The translations under genes and the position numbers were made by a program. Shown here one piece after another: positions 1-7,918 of a stretch of DNA of 64,000 bases. Position 1 is the first letter of the stretch, and the number at the start of each line of letters is the position of its first letter. Under the pieces are notes generated by a model. It had not been told where the DNA came from and searched no databases. It worked only from the letters and a program-made list of their open reading frames with translations. Source of the DNA: an uncultured Maricaulis sp. (GTDB lineage: Bacteria > Pseudomonadota > Alphaproteobacteria > Caulobacterales > Maricaulaceae). The stretch spans positions 21,378-85,377 of the forward strand of contig NZ_CAMYLS010000008.1 of assembly GCF_947259345.1 (NCBI RefSeq). Direction: 5' to 3'.

Positions 1-1092
1 GTACAGGAACGCTGGAAGTTTTGCGGCGGCTCTAGTCGCCGGATACTCCGGCAGATGGTTGGCCACCAGCAGTGTGTGGCCCGGACTCAGTCCTTCGATC
101 GCATCCGCCGCCATGATCAGCGCACCGGATGTCCAGGACGGACGCTCGCGCGGCCAGATGATCGACTCCTCGAACTGCCAACCCATCCAGTAACCGCCAT
201 CCCGGGCGATCAGTGGCGCCAGATTGGCGATCAGCGCGCGCGCTTGTTCATGCTTGCCAACCGTCTGGCAGGCGAGGGCGAGTTCGGCCGTTTCCGCCGC
301 GGTGACCCAGGGCTGGTCGGAGACGCAGCGGCAGCCCAGGCCCGGTTCGACGAATTCAGTCCAGCGGGCATAAAGGCGCGCTCGGCCGATATCGGTCGGC
401 AGGACGCCGGCGAGGGCAGGGTAATACCAGTCCATGGCAAAGCCGCGCCGGTCGGTGCCCTTGCGGTCAAAGCGGGCATCATTCTCGCGCAGGGCTGCAC
501 CGATCTTGCGGCGGGCCTCCATCCAGCGCTCGACCGGTTTTCCCAGCCGGCGTCCCATCAGGCTGGCGCATTCGAGCGCCTTGTAGAGGCTGGCATTGCC
601 GGCGCGCAGACTGTCGATCTCGGTCAGGGTCTGTTCATCGCCGCGGGCCCGCCAGACGATATCACCATGCGGGGTCTGGTGGGCGAGGACGAAGTCCATC
701 GCCGCCTCGATCATCGGCCAATAGCGAGGCAGCTGGTCGATCGCTTTCAGCGCCAGCAGGCTACGCAGCACGGTGACCGCGACATAGCCGGAGAAATTGG
801 TGTCCCGTGCCGTTTTCGGCTTGCCCGGCACGAGATGTCGGTTGGCGTCGTCGAGCGGAACCGAAGCACCGAGATCGCCGGTCCAGCCGCCATCGGATTC
901 CTGGCGATCCATCAACGCGGTCAGGGCGAGCCGGGTTTCGCCTTCACGTCCGGCAATGGCGAGACCCATTGTCGCTTCGCCGTGATTCCAGGCGTCCCAC
1001 ACGCCGGCCTCGATCCAGGGGATGGTGCCGTCGCTGCGTTGCAGGGCAGCGATATGATCGGCGCAGGCCCGAATGTCGACCAGATCGCTCAT
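1..1092 (-). CDS. Prenyltransferase/squalene-oxidase-like protein (3' end outside window)
   Basis: The minus-strand frame opens with ATG at 1092 and stays open for 364 codons to the window edge, so the C-terminus is missing. The protein reads like an alpha/alpha-barrel of the prenyltransferase and squalene-oxidase repeat type: recurrent Trp- and Gly-rich helical hairpins such as RQESDGGWTGDLG (about residues 57-69) and ARDGGYWMGWQFEESIIWP near residue 315. There is no signal peptide. Its start overlaps the stop of the upstream methyltransferase gene (ATGA), and a glycosyltransferase precedes both, so the three form one operon. The trio suggests synthesis or tailoring of a glycoconjugate or terpenoid, but the substrate cannot be read from sequence. 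Family assignment is moderate; catalytic activity is not established. Confidence 0.6.
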   Translation of the reverse strand, partial: MSDLVDIRACADHIAALQRSDGTIPWIEAGVWDAWNHGEATMGLAIAGREGETRLALTALMDRQESDGGWTGDLGASVPLDDANRHLVPGKPKTARDTNFSGYVAVTVLRSLLALKAIDQLPRYWPMIEAAMDFVLAHQTPHGDIVWRARGDEQTLTEIDSLRAGNASLYKALECASLMGRRLGKPVERWMEARRKIGAALRENDARFDRKGTDRRGFAMDWYYPALAGVLPTDIGRARLYARWTEFVEPGLGCRCVSDQPWVTAAETAELALACQTVGKHEQARALIANLAPLIARDGGYWMGWQFEESIIWPRERPSWTSGALIMAADAIEGLSPGHTLLVANHLPEYPATRAAAKLPAFLY

Positions 1093-1811
1093 CAGCTCGT
1101 CTTCCTGAAATACATCACCACTGACTTGCCCATCACCGGATCGAGCAGCCCTTCCAGGGCCCGGGTGAGCCAGGGGCGCTTGATCAGATCCCATTCCAGG
1201 AAGCGCCGGTAAAGCGCCACCAGACCATTGCTTTCCTGCGTGTCCCAGACGGCACAGCGCAGCCACCAATAAGGACTGTGCAAGGCGTGGGCCCAGTGGC
1301 GACGGAAACGCCGGAAACCATGTTTTTCAACATCATGGCGGAAGGCTTTCGGCTTGAAGATACGAACATGCCCGCCCGGCGTGTTCTGATAGCCAAAGGA
1401 CAGCGACCAGCAGATCGCCTCCGGCCAGTAACGCGGCACCGAGGCCGCAAAGATTCCGTCCGGCTTCAGAACGCGCCTGATCTCCGCCAGAAACAGCTCC
1501 GGGTCTGGCACATGCTCAAGCACTTCGGAGCAGATCACGCGGTCGAACGTGTTGTCGGGGAAGGGCAGCGTCTCGCCCGTCCCGGCCGTAAGCACGGCAT
1601 GGCGCAGTGGCGAGGCCGGCTCGGGGGGCGGCAGCTCGAAAAACTTGTCGAGCGCGATCACCACATCCTCATAACACAGGTCCAGCCCTACGGCGGTGAC
1701 GGGCGTCTCGTCCCAATACAGGCCGTGCAGATGCCGGCCCTGGCCGCAGCCAAGGTCGAGAATGCGCATGCCGGGCTCCAGCGCCAGGCTTTCCGTCTGA
1801 ATGGTTTGCAT
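1092..1811 (-). CDS. Class I SAM-dependent methyltransferase
   Basis: A 239-residue soluble methyltransferase of the Methyltransf_11 type. Motif I ILDLGCGQG lies at residues 17-25 and the later VLEHVPDPELFLAEIRRVL stretch is the typical post-II/III segment of small-molecule methyltransferases. The open frame extends further upstream, but that part overlaps the glycosyltransferase gene in another frame; the ATG at 1811 lies 4 bases after that gene's stop and gives a normal-length protein. It sits second in a three-gene operon after a GT4 glycosyltransferase and overlaps the next gene by ATGA. The acceptor is unknown; a sugar or lipid-linked product made by the neighbours is the likeliest inference. 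Confidence 0.82.
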   Translation of the reverse strand: MQTIQTESLALEPGMRILDLGCGQGRHLHGLYWDETPVTAVGLDLCYEDVVIALDKFFELPPPEPASPLRHAVLTAGTGETLPFPDNTFDRVICSEVLEHVPDPELFLAEIRRVLKPDGIFAASVPRYWPEAICWSLSFGYQNTPGGHVRIFKPKAFRHDVEKHGFRRFRRHWAHALHSPYWWLRCAVWDTQESNGLVALYRRFLEWDLIKRPWLTRALEGLLDPVMGKSVVMYFRKTS

Positions 1812-1815
1812 GGGT

Positions 1816-3081
1816 TCAGGCCCTGACCTGTTCTGACAAGGCCTCGACATAGAGATGCGAGGCGGCAAGCGCGTGGCTGGACCAGTTGAACGCTTCCCGG
1901 GCCCGGGTCGCGGCCCGTACGCCCAGTTCATCGGCCAGGCCCGGGTCATCGAGCAGCCGGGCGAGATTGTCCGCCATCGGTCCGGCTTCACCGGCTGGAG
2001 AGACCAGTCCGGCATCGCCCACCACTTCCGGCAGCGCGCCGCCATCGCTGGCGACCACGGCGGCACCGCAGGCCATCGCCTCGGCCGCGGGAAAGCCAAA
2101 ACCTTCAAAGCGCGCCGGGCAGGCGACAATATGGGCGCGACGGTAAAGGTCGGCGACCTCGGCCCGGCTCAAGTCGGAGGATGTGGTGACGCGGTCGGAC
2201 AGGCCATGCGCCGCCAGCATGCGCTTGGCGGGGCCATCGCGCAGCGTGCCGATAATGTGCAACCGGGCTGCGGGCCGCGCTGCGGCGACACGGGCGAGGG
2301 CCTCGATAAGCACATCCAGCCCCTTGATCGGCACATCGGCGCTGGCCGTGGTCACGATCAGCCCGCGCTCGCGTTCGACCATCGGGTCTGGGCAGAAAGT
2401 GTCATGATCCAGCCCGTTGAAGGCAACCCGGACACGGTTCGCATCGACGCCATATCGCTCGGCATGGGTCTGGCGGGCGGCGTCGGACACGGCCAGATGA
2501 CGTGGCAGGGCGCGGGCGGTTTTCGCCTGCATGTCGATGAAGCGGTACCAGCGCCGGGTCAGCAGGCGTTCCCACCATTTGCGACCCGCGGCGATGGCAT
2601 AATCGCGATCAATGGCGATCGGGTGATGCAGGGTGGTGATGACCGGGATGCGGGCATTGATCCGGACCATGGGGGCCGACAGGGTCTGATTGTCATGAAC
2701 AACGTCGAACCGTCCTTCATGCGCCTTCAAGAAGCGGTCGAGCCGACGCCCGAAGGCGTAAAGTTCCCCGAACGCCCCGGAATTATGCGCCAGCCATTCC
2801 GACAGATCGGCCCAGGATGTCAGGTGCTGCGGACGCAGGGCGAGGAAGGCATTGTCCTCGGCGAACAGGTCGAGCGAGGGCAGTTCATGCAGGGTGATGC
2901 CGGGATCGAGCTCGGGATAGGGCGGACCGGAAGCAACCGAGACCTCATGGCCGAGCGCGGTCAGGGCACGGGTCAGCTCTCGCAGATAGACGCCCTGTCC
3001 GCCGACATGGGGATGGGACCGGTAGCCGGTGACAAGGACGCGCAAGAGCCGCACCGGCGTGACCTCACTCTCCTTTTCCAT
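1816..3081 (-). CDS. GT4-family glycosyltransferase
   Basis: A 421-residue GT-B fold glycosyltransferase. The N-terminal domain begins RVLVTGYRSHPHVGGQGVY, the glycine-rich acceptor-side loop of GT4 enzymes. The C-terminal domain has the retaining-GT4 donor signature: CPARFEGFGFPAAEAMACG followed by PVVAS-like VVASDGGALPEV, with the E-x7-E motif in FEGFGFPAAE. It probably transfers a sugar from a nucleotide donor in the cytoplasm to a lipid or small-molecule acceptor. It is the first gene of the operon with the methyltransferase and prenyltransferase-like genes. The start is uncertain: ATG at 3081 (MEKESE) is used here; an in-frame ATG at 3111 is possible and neither has a strong Shine-Dalgarno sequence. 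Confidence 0.85.
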   Translation of the reverse strand: MEKESEVTPVRLLRVLVTGYRSHPHVGGQGVYLRELTRALTALGHEVSVASGPPYPELDPGITLHELPSLDLFAEDNAFLALRPQHLTSWADLSEWLAHNSGAFGELYAFGRRLDRFLKAHEGRFDVVHDNQTLSAPMVRINARIPVITTLHHPIAIDRDYAIAAGRKWWERLLTRRWYRFIDMQAKTARALPRHLAVSDAARQTHAERYGVDANRVRVAFNGLDHDTFCPDPMVERERGLIVTTASADVPIKGLDVLIEALARVAAARPAARLHIIGTLRDGPAKRMLAAHGLSDRVTTSSDLSRAEVADLYRRAHIVACPARFEGFGFPAAEAMACGAAVVASDGGALPEVVGDAGLVSPAGEAGPMADNLARLLDDPGLADELGVRAATRAREAFNWSSHALAASHLYVEALSEQVRA

Positions 3082-3230
3082 CCTTGTGGAAACAAGGTTA
3101 TGTCCATCCATGAGGCGTGATTCCGGCGGTGGCAATTGAACCGCGAACCTATAGAAGTGAACATTGTTCGCCAAGCCGGTCCTGCCGGGAAATGCGGCGC
3201 TGCAGCGAAGCCTGTGATCAGGAAGACATG

Positions 3231-4403
3231 ATGGTCAAACCCACAGCCCTGCGCTTTGCGACCTATTATGGCGCCTTCTATCTCATGTTCGGGGCTTTCC
3301 TGCCCTATTTCCCGCGCTGGCTGGACGGGCGCGGCCTGTCGCCGGAATGGATTGGCTGGATCCTCGCCGCAGGGATGATCGGCCGGACGCTGGTGTCGCC
3401 GATCGGCGCGCGCTGGGCGGATCGGGCGGTGCGTCATCGCGATCCCATCCTCGCCTTTGCCATCGGCAGCGTGATCGTTTTCGCCCTGCATATCCCGGTC
3501 GACTCGCCCTGGCTTCTTGTCGTTCTGTCCTTCGCCGCCGGGGCACTGGTATTTGGTCAGATCCCTGTCACCGACGCCTTTGCCATCCGCGCCGCGCGCG
3601 ATCACGCTTTCGAATTCGGACCGGTCCGCGCTTTCGGATCGGCACTTTTCATCGTCGCCAACTTCGCCGCTGGCGCGCTCATCGACCGGACCGGGACAGA
3701 GAGCGTGCTGGCCTGGGTCATCATTGCCGGCGGGCTGATGGCGCTGGCCGCGGCCTGGTTGCCCCCTGGGCATCGCCCTGCGGCCCATATTCCGAGACCT
3801 GATGAGTGGAGGGAATTGCGCCGCCTCCTCATCGGGCCGCTGGGGCTCGCCCTGGCCGCTTCGGCCCTGATCCAGTCGGGCCATGCTTTCTACTATGTCG
3901 TCTCGGCCAATGCCTGGACCCAGCAGGGTATCAGCGGCGCCATGGTCGGGACGCTCTGGGCCTCCGCAGTGGCCTTCGAGATCGCCTTTCTGTGGCTGTC
4001 CGGTCGGGGCTGGCTCGGCCGCCTCAGCCCGGCTGGTCTGATGATGTTGGGCGGGTTGGCCTCGCTGGTTCGCTGGGGGCTGACCGCACTCTCGCCGCCA
4101 GTCTGGGCCCTGTTTCCACTGCAGGCCTTGCACGCCCTGACCTTCGCCGCCACCTATGTCGGCTTCCTGCGTTTCACCGCCCAGGATATGCCGGACGACC
4201 AGACCGCCCTGTCACAAGGCCTCAATTCGGCCTTGTCGGGTGGCATCATATTGGCAGCGATGTCGACCCTGTCAGGCTATGCCTTCGCATCCTTCGGAGT
4301 GGGTGGCTTCGCTTTCATGATGGTGCCGGGGCTTTTGGGCCTGGTTGCCGCTCTGGGTTTGCATCGCGTTTCTTCACTCCCGCGTCGGGAAAATATCGAC
4401 TAG
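3231..4403 (+). CDS. MFS transporter (MFS_1_like / HcaT-like)
   Basis: A 390-residue inner-membrane protein with about 12 hydrophobic helices. The N-terminus (RFATYYGAFYLMFGAFLPYF, residues 7-26) is typical of the LacY/HcaT-like branch of the major facilitator superfamily, which imports sugars, nucleosides or aromatic acids. The charged loop between helices 2 and 3 (ARWADRAVRHRDP) fits the MFS signature. ATG at 3231 is preferred over the adjacent ATG at 3228 because the AGGAAG at 3220-3225 is then 5 bases away. The stop is only 10 bases before the Mla-type lipid transporter operon, so it is probably co-transcribed, although a functional link is not obvious. The substrate is unknown. Confidence 0.83.
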   Translation: MVKPTALRFATYYGAFYLMFGAFLPYFPRWLDGRGLSPEWIGWILAAGMIGRTLVSPIGARWADRAVRHRDPILAFAIGSVIVFALHIPVDSPWLLVVLSFAAGALVFGQIPVTDAFAIRAARDHAFEFGPVRAFGSALFIVANFAAGALIDRTGTESVLAWVIIAGGLMALAAAWLPPGHRPAAHIPRPDEWRELRRLLIGPLGLALAASALIQSGHAFYYVVSANAWTQQGISGAMVGTLWASAVAFEIAFLWLSGRGWLGRLSPAGLMMLGGLASLVRWGLTALSPPVWALFPLQALHALTFAATYVGFLRFTAQDMPDDQTALSQGLNSALSGGIILAAMSTLSGYAFASFGVGGFAFMMVPGLLGLVAALGLHRVSSLPRRENID

Positions 4404-4413
4404 GATTTGCACG

Positions 4414-5568
4414 ATGAGGGGAATGCGGGACGAATCATCGCCAAGGGCGGAACTGGTTGTGCGCGAGGAGGGCGAGCGCACGATCCTGGAGCCGCATGGG
4501 GATTGGGTGGTCGACACGATCGGCCGTCATGATAGTGCGATCCGCGCGGTCGAGAATGCGACCGACCCCTGCAACATCATCGTTGATGTTACCCATCTTG
4601 GCCGGGTCGATACGTCCGGTGCCTATCTGCTTGGGCGGGCGACGCGGCGTTGCCCGACCCCGGACGCGGACTTTCACTTCGTTGGCGAACACCGGACGGT
4701 GCGCCGCCTGATCGAGGAAGTGCGCCAGCGTACTCAGGTCTGCGGGCCTGACGAAGTGCCGACATTCGGTTTCATCAAGGCCCTCGCCCGGATTGGCGCC
4801 GGCCTGGAGGCGGCCTACCAGGAGGCGGTCGACACATTTGCCTTCTTCGGCAAGACGCTGACGACCGGAATTTCCTGCTTCCTTCAGCCTTGGCGCTTCC
4901 GCCTGACGCCGACCGTCTGGGCGATGGAGGAAGTCGGCGTCAACGCCTTGCCGATCGTCGCCGTCCTGTCCTTCTTCATCGGTGCTGTGGTGGCCTATAT
5001 GGGCGCCAATCTGTTGCAGAGTGTCGGCTTCTCCGTCTTCACTGTCGAGCTGGTGGGGATTTCGGTTCTGCGTGAGTTCGGTGTCTTGATCACGGCGATC
5101 ATGTTGGCGGGCCGATCGGACAGTGCCTTCACGGCCTCGATCGGGGCCATGAAGATGCAGCAGGAAGTCGACGCCATGCGCGTGCTCGGCCTCGACCCGT
5201 TCGAAGCGCTGGTCCTGCCGCGCGTCGTGGCCTGTGTGCTGATGGCGCCGCTGCTGACCTTCGGGGCCATGGTCTCCGGCATCTTTGGCGGCATGCTGGT
5301 GGCCTGGTCGGCTCAGGATATTTCGCCGGCCCTGTTTTTCACACGCCTGCATTCCGAGCTGGATATCAGCCATTTCTGGGTTGGCATGTCCAAGGCCCCG
5401 GTTTTTGGTCTCGTCGTCGCCATCATCGGTTGCCGCCAGGGCATGCAGGTGCAGGGTGATGTGGAGTCGCTGGGACGGCGCGTCACCGCCTCGGTCGTGC
5501 AATCCATCTTTGCGGTGATCGTGCTCGAAGCCCTGTTCGCGATGATGTATCTGGAGCTCGGCATATGA
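4414..5568 (+). CDS. mlaE: MlaE-type lipid ABC transporter permease with N-terminal STAS domain
   Basis: A 384-residue permease of a phospholipid (Mla/Tgt) ABC importer. Residues 1-120 form a STAS-like domain (IIVDVTHLGRVDTSGAYLLG, with the DTSG core) fused to an MlaE permease domain with about five membrane helices. The conserved MlaE segment AGRSDSAFTASIGAMKMQQE and EVDAMRVLGLDPFE is intact. In Escherichia coli the STAS domain is a separate protein, MlaB; the fusion is common in alphaproteobacteria. ATG at 4414 has AGGA 8 bases upstream. The stop overlaps the ATPase start (ATGA at 5565), which signals translational coupling. It acts in the inner membrane with the ATPase and MCE protein to move lipids between the two membranes. 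Confidence 0.92.
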   Translation: MRGMRDESSPRAELVVREEGERTILEPHGDWVVDTIGRHDSAIRAVENATDPCNIIVDVTHLGRVDTSGAYLLGRATRRCPTPDADFHFVGEHRTVRRLIEEVRQRTQVCGPDEVPTFGFIKALARIGAGLEAAYQEAVDTFAFFGKTLTTGISCFLQPWRFRLTPTVWAMEEVGVNALPIVAVLSFFIGAVVAYMGANLLQSVGFSVFTVELVGISVLREFGVLITAIMLAGRSDSAFTASIGAMKMQQEVDAMRVLGLDPFEALVLPRVVACVLMAPLLTFGAMVSGIFGGMLVAWSAQDISPALFFTRLHSELDISHFWVGMSKAPVFGLVVAIIGCRQGMQVQGDVESLGRRVTASVVQSIFAVIVLEALFAMMYLELGI

Positions 5569-6338
5569 GCGAGGACATCCTCATCTCCGTGCGCAATCTG
5601 CGCAGCGCTTTCGGCTCCCATGTCGTACATGAGCATCTAGATCTGGATGTCCGGCGCGGCGAGATTCTCGGCATTGTCGGTGGATCGGGTACGGGCAAGA
5701 CGGTGCTCCTGAACACCATTCTCGGCCTGAAACGGCCCGAAGGCGGAGACGTTTTCCTCAATGACCGGCGGCTGTCGGAACTGTCCGATGCCGAACGTCG
5801 TCTCATCGATAGCCGGATGGGCGTCCTGTTCCAGAATGGCGCGCTATTCACCTCGCTCTCCGTGCTGGAGAATGTGATGGCGCCGCTACGTGAGCACATC
5901 GACATGCCGATCTCGCTCATGGAGGAGATTGCCGGCATGAAGATCGGTCTCGCCGGCCTCGATCCCAGCGCGGCGGATCGCTTTCCGTCCGAATTGTCCG
6001 GCGGTATGCGCAAGCGCGCGGCTCTGGCCCGGGCCCTGGCACTGGATCCGGAAATCCTCTTTCTCGACGAACCAACCGCCGGGCTCGATCCGATCGGGGC
6101 GGCGGCCTTTGACAATCTGATCCGGGAATTGTCCGACGCGCTGGGGCTGACTGTGGTCATGATCACACACGACCTCGACAGTCTTTACGCGATCTGTGAC
6201 CGCGTTGCGGTTTTGGCCGACAAGCGGGTTGAAGCCGTTGCGCCGATAAGGGAGTTGTTGGGGAACCCCCATCCCTGGATCAAGCAGTATTTCCACGGAC
6301 CGCGCGGGCGTGCCGCGCTGGCCGGCAAGGAGAATTAG
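5565..6338 (+). CDS. mlaF: MlaF-type lipid ABC transporter ATP-binding protein
   Basis: A 257-residue ABC ATPase that energises the Mla-type transporter. Walker A is GGSGTGKT (about residues 39-46), the signature is LSGGMRKR, Walker B is EILFLDEPTAG, and the switch histidine is in MITHDLD. The LSGGM variant of the signature is characteristic of the MlaF branch. Length is normal. It overlaps the permease gene by 4 bases and ends 3 bases before the MCE gene, so expression is coupled. No regulatory extension beyond a short C-terminal tail of the type that contacts the STAS partner is seen. Confidence 0.93.
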   Translation: MSEDILISVRNLRSAFGSHVVHEHLDLDVRRGEILGIVGGSGTGKTVLLNTILGLKRPEGGDVFLNDRRLSELSDAERRLIDSRMGVLFQNGALFTSLSVLENVMAPLREHIDMPISLMEEIAGMKIGLAGLDPSAADRFPSELSGGMRKRAALARALALDPEILFLDEPTAGLDPIGAAAFDNLIRELSDALGLTVVMITHDLDSLYAICDRVAVLADKRVEAVAPIRELLGNPHPWIKQYFHGPRGRAALAGKEN

Positions 6339-6341
6339 AGC

Positions 6342-7292
6342 ATGGAAACCAAAGCCCATCACGCCCTGGTCGGCCTGTTTGCTGTCCTTCTTCTGGCGGC
6401 CGGTGGCTTCTTCGCCCTCTGGCTCGGCAAGGTCTCCTTCGACGAGGACTACGCCTTTTATGACATTGTCTTTGACGGGCCTGTCCGGGGGCTGCGCGAA
6501 AGCGGTGAAGTGCGCTTCAACGGGATTCAGGTCGGGGAGGTCACCGACCTGGAACTGGATGATCAAAGCCGGGTGATCGCCCGCATCCGTGTGCTGGCGC
6601 AGACGCCGGTGAGGGTGAACAGCGAGGCCCAGCTCGAACCACAAGGGCTGACCGGCCTGTCCTATGTCCTGATCACCGGCGGCACGCCGGAGGCCCAGCG
6701 CCTGGAGAGCCCGGCCAATCGTCCACCGCCGCGCATCTTTGCGCGCCGGGCCCAGCTGGAAGGCCTGGTCGAAGGGTCCGAGGATGTTCTCGACGCGGCG
6801 CAGACGGCACTCTTCCGGCTGACCGCCCTCCTGTCCGAGCAGAATGTGGATGAAGTCTCTGCAACTTTGACCAATCTGCGCGAGATCACGGATCGGCTCT
6901 CCGAGGAAGAGGCGTTGATCGCAGATATGCGCAACACGCTCGCCAGCATTGATACGGCCGCCCAGGGCATGAATGAGGCCGCGGTCTCGCTGGAGCGGTT
7001 CGGCGTGACGGCGGAGGCCTTCCTCAACAATGAGATGACACTGGCCACCAATGAGACCACGCTGGCGGCCATGGCCGTGAACCAGGCCGCTGCCGATACC
7101 AACCAGATTGTCCTCACGCTTCAGCCGGCGCTGGAAAGCCTGGCCGATAGTGGCATTGAGGATCTCAACCGGACCCTGTCTGATCTGCGGCGCGTCGTGG
7201 CCTCGCTCGAACGGATCACGTCCGAGGTGGAAAGCAATCCGGGCAGCTTCATCGCCGGAGCCCCCCGTGAAACCGTGGAGGTGCCGCAATGA
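6342..7292 (+). CDS. mlaD: MlaD-type MCE-domain lipid-binding protein
   Basis: A 316-residue periplasmic protein anchored by one N-terminal membrane helix (HHALVGLFAVLLLAAGGFFA, residues 6-25). A single MCE domain follows (about 40-120; SGEVRFNGIQVGEVTDLELD and the LTGLSYVLI element). The rest is a long helical, coiled-coil-like region rich in Glu, Ala and Leu to residue 310. MCE proteins oligomerise into hexameric rings that carry phospholipids across the periplasm; the helical tail could form a longer tunnel, as in other MCE proteins with C-terminal coils. It lies between the ATPase gene (3-base gap) and the auxiliary lipoprotein gene (4-base overlap). Confidence 0.92.
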   Translation: METKAHHALVGLFAVLLLAAGGFFALWLGKVSFDEDYAFYDIVFDGPVRGLRESGEVRFNGIQVGEVTDLELDDQSRVIARIRVLAQTPVRVNSEAQLEPQGLTGLSYVLITGGTPEAQRLESPANRPPPRIFARRAQLEGLVEGSEDVLDAAQTALFRLTALLSEQNVDEVSATLTNLREITDRLSEEEALIADMRNTLASIDTAAQGMNEAAVSLERFGVTAEAFLNNEMTLATNETTLAAMAVNQAAADTNQIVLTLQPALESLADSGIEDLNRTLSDLRRVVASLERITSEVESNPGSFIAGAPRETVEVPQ

Positions 7293-7918
7293 GCGGATCG
7301 CGTTACATCCGGGCTGCTCTGATCGGGCTGAGCGCCCTTTCGGTCTCCGCCTGCGTCTCGCTGTTGCCCGAGGCCGAGCCGGTTTCGGTCTATCGCCTGT
7401 CCTCGCCGGAACCGGCCGAGCTGGCCGGCGAGAACTGGACCATTATCGAAATCGACACGCCGAATGCTCCGCGCGGATTGTCGGGCGACCAGATTGCGAT
7501 CATGCGGGATGGCTCAAGCCTGGCCTATATACATGGCGCGCGCTGGATATCCCCGGCACCGCGTCTGCTTCAGAGTCTGGTCGTAGACACATTCAATGCG
7601 CGTCAATCCGGGCTTGCCCCGACTCGGGCCGATGATGGTGTGCGGGCGGATTACGAGCTTCGCCTCGACATGCAGGAATTTGAGGCTGTTTATGATCGTG
7701 GTGAGGACGCCGCGCCCATAATTCGGGTTCGTCTTGCTGCTCGTTTGGTTGCCGAGAACGGCCGTCGTTTCGCCGGGGCGCGGGTGGTGACGTCGGAAGT
7801 GCGCGCCAGCGCCAACCGGACCACGGCGATTGTCGCCGCCTTTGATCAAGCCGCGCGCGAAGCCAGCCGGGAGATCGCGGATTGGACGGCCGGGCGCACG
7901 CAGGCCGTAAACAACTAG
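7289..7918 (+). CDS. ABC-type transport auxiliary lipoprotein
   Basis: A 209-residue lipoprotein of the ABC_trans_aux family (PF03886, PqiC-like). The signal peptide ends in lipobox LSVSAC with the acylated Cys at residue 22; the mature protein then shows PVSVYRLSSPEPAEL, the typical first strand, and a GRRFAGARVVTS segment near residue 160. Such proteins are thought to sit in the outer membrane as partners of MCE complexes. It is the last gene of the mla-type operon, and its stop overlaps the stop of the convergent coiled-coil gene by 4 bases (CTAG at 7915-7918). Confidence 0.9.
   Translation: MSGSRYIRAALIGLSALSVSACVSLLPEAEPVSVYRLSSPEPAELAGENWTIIEIDTPNAPRGLSGDQIAIMRDGSSLAYIHGARWISPAPRLLQSLVVDTFNARQSGLAPTRADDGVRADYELRLDMQEFEAVYDRGEDAAPIIRVRLAARLVAENGRRFAGARVVTSEVRASANRTTAIVAAFDQAAREASREIADWTAGRTQAVNN

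Noticed and set aside
55..1212. Long plus-strand open frame
   Set aside because: It is antisense to the minus-strand prenyltransferase-like gene, which starts in an ATGA overlap with the methyltransferase and reads as a coherent protein; the plus frame gives low-complexity, unlike-any-family sequence.
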